Shown here piece by piece: positions 6,345-12,713 of a stretch of DNA of 12,713 nucleotides. Origin of the DNA: Candidatus Cloacimonadota bacterium (lineage in GTDB: Bacteria > Cloacimonadota > Cloacimonadia > Cloacimonadales > JAIOQZ01). Position 1 is the first letter of the stretch, and the number at the start of each line of letters is the position of its first letter. Under the pieces are notes generated by a model. It was not told the origin of the DNA. It ran no database searches and was given only the letters and a program-made list of their open reading frames with translations. The DNA lies in assembly GCA_021106755.1 (NCBI GenBank), contig JAIOTM010000282.1, positions 1 to 12,713 of the forward strand. The letters run 5' to 3'. Made by a program: the position numbers and the translations under genes.

Positions 6345-7121
6345 ATGGATTTAAAAATCAGAGGAAAAGTAGCTCTTGTAACGGCTGCCAGCAAAGGGCT
6401 GGGCAAAGCTGTTGCTACCGCGTTAGCTGATGATGGAGCAAAAGTATATATCTGTTCTCGAAACCGTGAACGAATTGAAGCTGCCCGTGATGAGATTATC
6501 AGGGAAACCTGCGGAGAAGTAATCGCGTTTGCTTTCGATATAACCGATGAAAAAGCAGTCGCGGAAGCCATAGATTCAATCGGTAAAATAGACATTTTGT
6601 ACTGTAACGCGGGTGGACCTCCTACCGGGCTTGCCGAAAATTTCGTATTGCAGGATTACCGTGATGCTTTAGAGTTGAATCTCTTAAGTATAGTAATGTT
6701 ATGCAATCTGACTCTCCCTCTTATGAAACAGCAACACTGGGGACGGATTATTATCAACACATCAGTCTCTGCCAAACAGCCAATCGATAATCTAATACTT
6801 TCCAATACCGCGCGAAGTGGTGTTTTGGGATTTATGAAATCGTTATCGAATGAAGTAGCAGAATTTGGCATTACTGTTAATGCGGTATGTCCGGGATTTA
6901 CTCAGACAGAGCGTATCAAGAAACTTGCTGAGGGATTTGTAAAAGCTGGTAAAGGTAGTATCTCTGATTTCTATAATACGATAGAAAATCAAGTTCCGGC
7001 TAAGCGACTTGGAACACTGGAAGAATATGGTTCAACCGTTGCATTTCTTTCTTCGGTAAGTGCCGCATACATAACCGGTGTTTCTCTGCCAATCGACGGT
7101 GGATTCATAAAAGGACTCTAA
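6345..7121 (+). CDS. Short-chain dehydrogenase/reductase relative lacking the catalytic Tyr and Lys
   Basis: This is a 258-residue Rossmann-fold protein of the SDR family, annotated from ATG 6345. An upstream in-frame start at 6264 would lie inside the aminotransferase gene, and residue 1 of MDLKIRGKVALVT matches the usual SDR beginning. The dinucleotide motif is present (TAASKGLG, 13-20), as are NAGG (88-91), N112 and the catalytic-position serine S140. Thirteen residues after S140, where YxxxK is expected, the sequence reads SNTAR (153-157). Tyr is therefore Ser and Lys is Arg. FabG-like SDRs with this SN-x-x-R replacement are known in databases, but their reaction is unclear. It probably still binds NAD(P). 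It starts four bases after the aminotransferase stop, so it is coupled to it. A normal oxidoreductase reaction should not be assumed. Confidence 0.9.
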   Translation: MDLKIRGKVALVTAASKGLGKAVATALADDGAKVYICSRNRERIEAARDEIIRETCGEVIAFAFDITDEKAVAEAIDSIGKIDILYCNAGGPPTGLAENFVLQDYRDALELNLLSIVMLCNLTLPLMKQQHWGRIIINTSVSAKQPIDNLILSNTARSGVLGFMKSLSNEVAEFGITVNAVCPGFTQTERIKKLAEGFVKAGKGSISDFYNTIENQVPAKRLGTLEEYGSTVAFLSSVSAAYITGVSLPIDGGFIKGL

Positions 7122-7147
7122 TTAATTTTCAACGGAGAATACACTCA

Positions 7148-8506
7148 ATGATAAAGCTATATTCCACTAATCTAAAGACAGAGCCTGTTCCATTTCGGGA
7201 GGCGTTACTGAAAGGTCTCGCGCCGGATAAAGGGCTTTTTATGCCCGAAAGTATTCCGGTGATTCCACCTGAAATAATCGATTCTTTCACTGACATGGAG
7301 TACCACGAGATAGCATACGAAGTTAGTCGGCGATTCTTAAAAGGTCAGATAGACGATGAAGTCCTGAAAAGTATTACAAAGGACGCATACAATTACGAAG
7401 TACCCTTAGAGCATGTTTATGAGAACAAATATGTGATGCGACTTGATCAGGGACCAACAGCTTCTTTCAAGGATTTCGCGGCTCGTATGATGGCACGATT
7501 AATGCAACACTACCTTACTTTAGAGCATCGCAAATTGCTGATTCTAACTGCTACTAGTGGCGATACAGGTAGCGCGATTGCCAATGCCTACTACGGACTT
7601 GACCACATCAAAGTTGTTGTGTTATTTCCGTTAGACGAGGTTTCGGACAGGCAACGCAAACAAATGACGACCTTAGGGAAGAACGTGCAGATTATCGGAT
7701 TAGATGCTAAGTTTGATGATTGCCAGATACTCGTAAAAGAAGCGTTTTCCGACTCCGATCTGGATTATCTGGGACTCTCTTCGGCGAACTCAATTAACAT
7801 TGGCAGACTGATTCCGCAGATAGTTTACTACTTCTACTCATTTGCGAAACTTCGCAAAGGAAATACCGATGATTCAGTAATATTTTCGATTCCTTCAGGT
7901 AATTTCGGAGATATGATGGGCGGAATGCTTGCCGGCAGAATGGGGCTTCCAATCAAAAAGTATATCATTTCCTGCAACGAAAACGATGAATTTGTGCAAT
8001 TTCTACACACTGGCAAGTACGCTAAAATAGTTCCCTCGATTAATTGTCTTTCCAGTGCAATGAATGTCGGGCATCCCAGTAATATTTCGCGTTTGGTCTC
8101 TCTATATAATGGAGTTATGGACGAGACAGGCCACATAAGTGTTCAGCCGGATATGGAGCAGATGAACAAAGACCTCTTCGGCGTAAGTGTCACCGATGAA
8201 GAGACTAAGGCAATGATAGCTGATGCGTATCAAAAACACGGGTTGTTACTTGAACCACATGGTTCGGTGGGTTGGAGCGGATTATCGAAGTATCTGGCAG
8301 AAGTTGGAAATGACTCAGAACAACTCTACATTTCACTTGAAACAGCACATCCTGCAAAATTCCCTGAGCAGATTCAGGCGATACTTGGATTAGACCCGAA
8401 ACTTCCGCCAAGTCTGCAAGGTCTCGAAACTAAAAAAGAGCAGTTCGATGAGTTGGACAATACTTACGAGGCTTTCAAAGCTTATCTGAAGAAAAACTAC
8501 AAGTAG
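7148..8506 (+). CDS. thrC: Threonine synthase
   Basis: This 452-residue PLP enzyme of fold type II converts O-phosphohomoserine to threonine, the last step of threonine synthesis. The PLP lysine is K108 in LDQGPTASFKDFAARMM. Other family signatures are TATSGDTGSAIANAY, SSANSINIGRLIPQIVYY, IPSGNFGDMMGGMLAGRMGLPI and ENDEFVQFLHTGKY. The length and the N-terminal YSTNLK region fit the E. coli/yeast-type branch. The product of the next gene probably supplies its substrate. It starts 26 bp after the SDR gene, preceded by GGAG. All expected residues are present, so it should be active. Confidence 0.95.
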   Translation: MIKLYSTNLKTEPVPFREALLKGLAPDKGLFMPESIPVIPPEIIDSFTDMEYHEIAYEVSRRFLKGQIDDEVLKSITKDAYNYEVPLEHVYENKYVMRLDQGPTASFKDFAARMMARLMQHYLTLEHRKLLILTATSGDTGSAIANAYYGLDHIKVVVLFPLDEVSDRQRKQMTTLGKNVQIIGLDAKFDDCQILVKEAFSDSDLDYLGLSSANSINIGRLIPQIVYYFYSFAKLRKGNTDDSVIFSIPSGNFGDMMGGMLAGRMGLPIKKYIISCNENDEFVQFLHTGKYAKIVPSINCLSSAMNVGHPSNISRLVSLYNGVMDETGHISVQPDMEQMNKDLFGVSVTDEETKAMIADAYQKHGLLLEPHGSVGWSGLSKYLAEVGNDSEQLYISLETAHPAKFPEQIQAILGLDPKLPPSLQGLETKKEQFDELDNTYEAFKAYLKKNYK

Positions 8507-8515
8507 GATTTTCAA

Positions 8516-9721
8516 ATGAAATCTATTATTATTCTCGGTGACGGGATGTCAGATCGTCCTATCGCCTCGCGCGATAACAAAACGCCGCTGATGCTGGCAA
8601 ATATTCCCAATATTGATGAACTCGCCCGGAAAGGTCGCTGTGGTAAGTTAGTTACTGTTCCTGCCGATATGCCGCCGGGAAGCGAAGTTGCCAACCTCGC
8701 TGTTCTCGGCTACGATGTACACAAGGTTTATCAGGGACGCGGGGTGCTTGAAGGTGCCAGCATGGGGGTAACTATCTCCGATACCGACCTTGCTATGCGG
8801 TGCAATCTTATCTGCATCGAAGACGACAAAATCAAGAACCACTCAGCCGGGCATATAAGCACCGAAGAATCGCATGTTCTGATTGACTACCTCAACGAGC
8901 ATCTCGCGGACAATGTTCTCAGTTTCCATAAAGGTATCAGCTTCCGGCATCTGGCAGTTGTTGCCAATGGCAACAACGATTTACAATTTACACCGCCGCA
9001 CGATGTTCCGGGAACCGCCTGGCGTAATGTGATGATTGAAGCTACTTCTCCAGCCGGAGAAAAAACAGCCGAACTTCTCAACAAAGCTATTATCAAATCG
9101 CAGACGCTGTTAGAGAGACACCCGATTAATCTGAAGCGAATAGAAGCTGGAAAAGACCCTGCCAACTGCGTCTGGTTCTGGTCTTCCGGCTACAAGCCAT
9201 CTATGAAGACATTGGCTGAGAAATACAACAAAACAGGTGCAGTCATTTCCGCTGTCGATATTATCAAAGGTCTGGGCATTTTCGCTGGCATGGATGTTAT
9301 CGAAGTTGAAGGTGCTACTGGTCTTGCCGACACAAACTACGAAGGCAAAGCCGAAGCAGCAGTCGAAGCTCTTAAAACTCATGACTTTGTTTATCTGCAT
9401 GTCGAAGCAACCGACGAAGCCGGTCACGAAGGCAACATCGACCTTAAAATCATGGCTCTCGAATATCTCGACAGTCGGATTGTAAAATACATTGCAGAGC
9501 AAACCGCTTTGATGGACGAAGACGTGGCAATCGGCATAATCCCCGACCACGCAACTCCCTGCGAGTTACGTACCCACACCCACGATCCCGTCCCCTTTAT
9601 TATCTACAAGCCGGGCAACGCCCCGGATGCCGTTACCGAATACAACGAAACTACAACTGAAAATGGAAGCTATGGTCTGCTTAAAGGTGAAGAGTTTATT
9701 AAGGCGTTGATAGAAGATTAG
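8516..9721 (+). CDS. Archaeal-type cofactor-independent phosphoglycerate mutase homologue, probable homoserine kinase
   Basis: This 401-residue protein belongs to the alkaline-phosphatase superfamily, ApgM branch. The N-terminal metal site is IIILGDGMSDRP (D9), and the phospho-carrying serine lies in PPGSEVANLAVLGYD (S56). The late metal ligands are in HVEATDEAGHEGN and IIPDHATPCELRTHTHDP. ApgM proteins interconvert 2- and 3-phosphoglycerate. When encoded beside thrC in bacteria without ThrB, they have been proposed to serve as homoserine kinase. Here thrC ends nine bases upstream and no ThrB-type kinase is in the window, so the homoserine-kinase role is favoured by context. True glycolytic mutase activity remains possible. 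It is the last gene of the operon. Confidence 0.88.
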   Translation: MKSIIILGDGMSDRPIASRDNKTPLMLANIPNIDELARKGRCGKLVTVPADMPPGSEVANLAVLGYDVHKVYQGRGVLEGASMGVTISDTDLAMRCNLICIEDDKIKNHSAGHISTEESHVLIDYLNEHLADNVLSFHKGISFRHLAVVANGNNDLQFTPPHDVPGTAWRNVMIEATSPAGEKTAELLNKAIIKSQTLLERHPINLKRIEAGKDPANCVWFWSSGYKPSMKTLAEKYNKTGAVISAVDIIKGLGIFAGMDVIEVEGATGLADTNYEGKAEAAVEALKTHDFVYLHVEATDEAGHEGNIDLKIMALEYLDSRIVKYIAEQTALMDEDVAIGIIPDHATPCELRTHTHDPVPFIIYKPGNAPDAVTEYNETTTENGSYGLLKGEEFIKALIED

Positions 9722-9801
9722 AGGTAAACCAAGCTTGTGATAGTCCATTCCGATAGTTCTTTTCGATAGTTTACATTACAGGCAAAAAATTGGAGGAAAA
9801 T

Positions 9802-10713
9802 ATGGAATTAACAAATAATACTTGTGTTTACCCTTACAACTTTAAAGCTCAAATGTATTGGCTCGAAAGCAATACCGTTTTTGTGGCAATGCCGTTTGGA
9901 AAAAAAGATGCCGATGGAAAAGATGATAAAGAATTCCGAAAATCATGCGATAACATTTTCGTAAATCTCATAGAAAAGGCAGTTACTAAAGCAAATGAAT
10001 TAATTGATTCTTTTAATGGAGAAAAAGGCAAAAATCCAGAGAAATCAAAACTTTGTCCACTTAGAGCAGATTCAGATTTTCGCACAAAACATATTTGGAA
10101 AGATATATTGGAGAAAATGCAAAGCAGTCGTTTATTCATTACAGTTATGATGGAAGCAAATGCAAATGTTTTCTACGAAATGGGTATTGCACATGCAACT
10201 CAGCAAATAGATAGACATATAATTCTCAAGGAGAAGAAGTATAAAGTACCCTTTGACATCAATAATCTAACTCATTTGGAGTTTGATATAAAGCATCTTG
10301 ATAGAAGCGTTAATGAGTTAGCCCGAATAATTGCAAACCAAATAAAAATTTATAAAATCGAATCAGATGATTTGATAAAAAATGCGATTAAAAGTTTGAG
10401 TTATTATAGTTTGCAATATATATTTGTGGGACCGTTACAATCACATAAAAGTAAAATCCCATTTGAAGTACCCTTATGGGAAAATGAAGCTGTAAAAGAA
10501 TTATCTCAGCTTGGTCTTATGATTTTAAGCTATAAAAGAGATGTTGTGAAGAATAGCATTGAATATTCTTACTACTGGACTCTCTTAGGTATAAATGTAC
10601 TAAGTAGGTTGAAACTAATTAAAGATGAAAAAGCCAAAGAGTGGATAGAGAAATACCGCAATTACGAAAAAAATGGTGCATTCTTATGTGTCAAAACTTC
10701 GGAAAATCCGTAA
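9802..10713 (+). CDS. Nucleoside 2-deoxyribosyltransferase-like domain protein, possible nucleotide-cleaving effector
   Basis: This 303-residue soluble protein is annotated from ATG 9802, five bases after GGAGG. A TTG at 9790 is in frame but lies within and before that site. The N-terminal domain has the family marks: VFVAMPFG (26-33), RAD at 88-90, a helix with WKDILEKMQSSRLFITVM, and NVFYEMGIAHA (122-132), where E126 is the expected catalytic glutamate. This fold is related to TIR and nucleoside-deoxyribosyltransferase domains, which break N-glycosidic bonds. In bacteria such domains recur in predicted conflict systems as NAD- or nucleotide-targeting effectors. Residues about 185-303 are helical and unassigned, perhaps a sensor. 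The gene is A+T-rich compared with the operon before it and stands alone, 80 bp after it. The domain is clear; the defence role is inferred. Confidence 0.75.
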   Translation: MELTNNTCVYPYNFKAQMYWLESNTVFVAMPFGKKDADGKDDKEFRKSCDNIFVNLIEKAVTKANELIDSFNGEKGKNPEKSKLCPLRADSDFRTKHIWKDILEKMQSSRLFITVMMEANANVFYEMGIAHATQQIDRHIILKEKKYKVPFDINNLTHLEFDIKHLDRSVNELARIIANQIKIYKIESDDLIKNAIKSLSYYSLQYIFVGPLQSHKSKIPFEVPLWENEAVKELSQLGLMILSYKRDVVKNSIEYSYYWTLLGINVLSRLKLIKDEKAKEWIEKYRNYEKNGAFLCVKTSENP

Positions 10714-10800
10714 TAATTGAAACTTTATGACCAAACGTACAGTTTATAAGAGCTTTTGCTGTCTCTCGTTATACTGTAGATAACAAAGGAGAATAGCCCA

Positions 10801-10953
10801 TGAGTGAAAATTCAATGGATGTAATTGTAGCGTATTGCGGACTGGTATGCAGTAAATGCAAAATCCGTTATTGACAGGATTTTCACCAACGCGGGAAGTG
10901 CATGGAACCACTGCCATTATGAAAATCTCGGACTGGCTTTTGCTGTCAGAGTC
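10801..10953 (+). pseudogene. Remnant of a DUF3795-like cysteine-rich gene
   Basis: An ATG at 10801 with a good AAGGAG site (10786-10791 region) opens a frame reading IVAYCGLVCSKCKIRY, which matches the AYCGLxCxxC opening of DUF3795 proteins. A TGA at 10873-10875 ends it after 24 residues. The same frame resumes with a GKC motif, then stops again, and a neighbouring frame carries NHCHYENLG. Premature stops and a frame change mark a decayed gene. The start signal is still intact, so a 24-residue peptide could in principle be made. Confidence 0.45.
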
Positions 10954-11171
10954 TCGGCTGTCTCACCAAAATCGTCTGCTCTGCCATAGATTGAGACACC
11001 CTTGAATTCGCCTTTTTCGATTTTCTTCCAGAGTGGATTTGCCAGATTATCGCACTTGAGAACTTGAACCCAGGCACCGAGCTTGATGTCTGGAAAGTGT
11101 TCTGCATCATTAACTGTCTATCATAATGGAACCCGCAAAGAACACCTCTTTTATGTCGAGTCTGTCTAATC
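10917..11171 (-). pseudogene. Remnant of a phage XkdF-like (head-protease-associated) gene
   Basis: On the minus strand, 11117 down to 10917 is open for 66 codons and contains FPDIKLGAWVQVLK, WKKIEKGEFKGVSIYGRAD and a TAA stop. The pattern of a GxW strand, then W-x-x-I-x-x-G-E-x-x-G-x-S-I-x-G, recalls phage XkdF-type proteins encoded in head-assembly gene clusters. Just upstream, in another frame, DIKEVFFAGSIMIDS (ending at 11110) looks like the beginning of the same family. The middle part is missing, so the gene suffered a deletion or frameshift near 11110-11117. No start codon fits. The piece directly abuts the 3' end of the cardiolipin synthase gene. Family recognition is by eye. Confidence 0.45.
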
Positions 11172-12707
11172 TTACAAAACAGGGGAAAAAAGACGACAAA
11201 CAGATTCCGCGTATTTCTGGAAGCTACTTCGCTGTTGATAATTCTCCAGAATAATTTCCCGGCTTTCGCTGAAATCATCTTCGAACTGACGTTTCAGCTT
11301 TGAGGCGATTTCAGTTCCATAGATAACGCTGTTTATCTCAAAATTCACCGAAAAGCTTCGCACATCCATATTGGCAGTTCCAATTGATGCTTCATGATTA
11401 TCTACAAGAACAATTTTTGAGTGCAGAAATCCTTTTTCGTATTCGTAAATCCGAACTCCCGCGGTGAGAAGTTCTTCATAATATGAATGCGAGCCATACC
11501 AGACAATTTTATGATCGGGTTTCCCCGGAAGCAGAATTCGAACATCAACGTCAGCAAGAGCCGCTGTTTTCAGAGCAGTTAGAAGAGTGCTGTCCAGAAT
11601 CAGGTAGGGAGACGCGATGAAGATATATTTTCTGGCATTAGTAATAAGAGCGAAGTATCCCTGTCGAATACTCTCCCATTCCGAATCAGGTCCTGATGTG
11701 ACAATCTGTATTGGAAGAGTACTGGTGATTCTATGAGCGGGATAGTAATTTCCTTCCTCAGGTAGTTTACCGTTAGCGAATGCCCAATCAATAAGAAAAA
11801 CGGTTTGCAAGGCGTAAACAGCTTCGCCAGAAAGCTTTATATGAGTATCGCGCCAGTACCCGTAGTAGTCGTCAAGTCCACAGTATTCGTCCGCTATGTT
11901 GTTTCCGCCGAGATAGCCCGTTGTTCCGTCAATGATGATAATTTTACGATGGTTTCGATAGTTAAGTCTGCTGGCGAAAAAACGAAATTTAACAGGAAAA
12001 AACGGACACATATCCACTCCCGACTGTCGCAATCTGACTTTGAACCTACGGGGAAGATTCCAGCTACCTACATCATCGTAAACCAGTCTGACCTGAACAC
12101 CTTGCCGGGCTTTTCGGCAGAGGATTTCCGATAGTTTTTGTCCTGTTTTGTCAGCCCTGATGATGTAGTATTCCATGTGAATGTGATGTATTGCTTCTTC
12201 AAGCTCCCGAAAAAGGTCTGGTATCTGCTCGCCCCCGCTTTTGAAGATTTCAATCCTGTTATTCAGACTGAGATGTGCCTGACTGTTTTTTAGCAGAAGC
12301 CGCATCAATTGAGATTCGGGAAACTGTTCAATCATCGCTCTTTCGGTGTTCTCGTCCGGCAAAAAACCACTAATGGCAGATTTTATGTACTCATGATCTT
12401 TCGCAGCTTTGCCGGCAAACATCTTTCGCTTCCTGTAGTTGATTCCAAAAATCAAATATAAAATGAAGCCGGCAATCGGCAAAAAGAGAATCACCTGAAC
12501 CCAGGCGAGACTGCTGGAAGGTTTTCGGTTTTCGCGAACAAGCGGAAAGATAACCCCGACAATTGAATACAAGTAGATAACCGCCAAACTTATTAAAAAA
12601 AGCTTGTATATTCGATCTGCCTGCCAGTTAATGATTCCTGAAAATTGATAAAGCACAATAGCAATAACAGTGACAATAAACAGGATTAACAATAAAGTTC
12701 TTCTCAT
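11172..12707 (-). CDS. cls: Cardiolipin synthase (phospholipase D superfamily)
   Basis: This 511-residue membrane enzyme condenses two phosphatidylglycerol molecules into cardiolipin and glycerol at the inner membrane. Hydrophobic segments lie at about 3-21, 34-56 and 68-89, followed by two phospholipase D domains. The first HKD motif is H253-K255-D260 in NHRKIIIIDGTTGYLGGNN; the second is H429-K431-D436 in FLHSKIVLVDNHEASIGTANMD. Both are complete, and the length is close to the usual 480-510 residues of bacterial Cls. ATG 12707 is the first start visible. No in-frame stop lies between it and the window edge, so a start outside cannot be excluded. The ClsA/ClsB/ClsC subtype was not decided, though two or more N-terminal helices favour the ClsA form. 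Confidence 0.93.
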   Translation of the reverse strand: MRRTLLLILFIVTVIAIVLYQFSGIINWQADRIYKLFLISLAVIYLYSIVGVIFPLVRENRKPSSSLAWVQVILFLPIAGFILYLIFGINYRKRKMFAGKAAKDHEYIKSAISGFLPDENTERAMIEQFPESQLMRLLLKNSQAHLSLNNRIEIFKSGGEQIPDLFRELEEAIHHIHMEYYIIRADKTGQKLSEILCRKARQGVQVRLVYDDVGSWNLPRRFKVRLRQSGVDMCPFFPVKFRFFASRLNYRNHRKIIIIDGTTGYLGGNNIADEYCGLDDYYGYWRDTHIKLSGEAVYALQTVFLIDWAFANGKLPEEGNYYPAHRITSTLPIQIVTSGPDSEWESIRQGYFALITNARKYIFIASPYLILDSTLLTALKTAALADVDVRILLPGKPDHKIVWYGSHSYYEELLTAGVRIYEYEKGFLHSKIVLVDNHEASIGTANMDVRSFSVNFEINSVIYGTEIASKLKRQFEDDFSESREIILENYQQRSSFQKYAESVCRLFSPVL

Positions 12708-12713
12708 ATGTAA

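Noticed and set aside
9751..9771. Direct repeat CGATAGTT, two copies 13 bp apart, before the gene at 9802
   Set aside because: Only 8 bp and two copies in A+T-rich DNA; no promoter boxes align with it, so no role can be supported.
9790..9801. TTG start for the deoxyribosyltransferase-like gene
   Set aside because: The ribosome-binding site GGAGGA would lie inside the coding sequence; ATG 9802 is correctly spaced from it.
10873..10875. In-frame TGA after a cysteine-rich start, possibly selenocysteine
   Set aside because: A second in-frame stop follows soon after, the downstream family match shifts frame, and no obvious selenocysteine insertion hairpin was seen. A pseudogene is simpler.
10946..11278. 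110-codon minus-strand open frame
   Set aside because: Its first part is an out-of-frame shadow of the cardiolipin synthase gene and the rest is out of frame with the phage-like fragment; the composition is not protein-like.

Overview
The window is bacterial: strong Shine-Dalgarno sites, TTGACA-type promoters and tightly spaced operons. It carries one five-gene metabolic operon flanked by accessory DNA. The species cannot be named from the sequence. The archaeal-type phosphoglycerate-mutase homologue next to threonine synthase is seen in several deep-branching and anaerobic bacterial groups, so an uncultured or anaerobic lineage is a reasonable but weak guess. The metabolic operon is visibly richer in G+C than the accessory genes at 1961-3713 and 9802-10713, which look acquired.

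Left part (1-3713): the last 23 codons of an unidentified gene, then two divergent transcription units sharing a 168-bp control region. Leftward is a three-gene operon with overlapping ends: an XRE-type repressor, an ImmA/IrrE-type zinc peptidase and a PIN-domain nuclease. Rightward is a two-gene unit: a soluble 326-residue protein with faint RexA-like features, overlapped by a four-helix membrane protein. I read the rightward pair as a candidate anti-phage system with a soluble sensor or regulator and a membrane effector, resembling lambda RexA/RexB or Kiwa in layout. Its membrane gene contains an intrinsic-terminator-like hairpin near its 5' end and a run of ten T. Both divergent units carry the same 11-bp box, TACTTGACAAT, at their presumed -35 regions.

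Middle (3854-9721): an operon of an unrecognised 414-residue protein, a fold-type I PLP aminotransferase, a short-chain dehydrogenase relative that has lost the catalytic Tyr and Lys, threonine synthase, and an archaeal-type cofactor-independent phosphoglycerate mutase homologue. The last is probably the homoserine kinase that supplies threonine synthase. The first three genes may add a side step of amino-acid metabolism that I cannot define.

Right part (9722-12713): a gene with a nucleoside-deoxyribosyltransferase-like domain of the kind found in bacterial conflict systems. It is followed by about 460 bp of decayed DNA holding a DUF3795-like remnant on the + strand and a phage XkdF-like remnant on the - strand. 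Last is a leftward cardiolipin synthase. No rRNA, tRNA, CRISPR array or intact transposon was seen.
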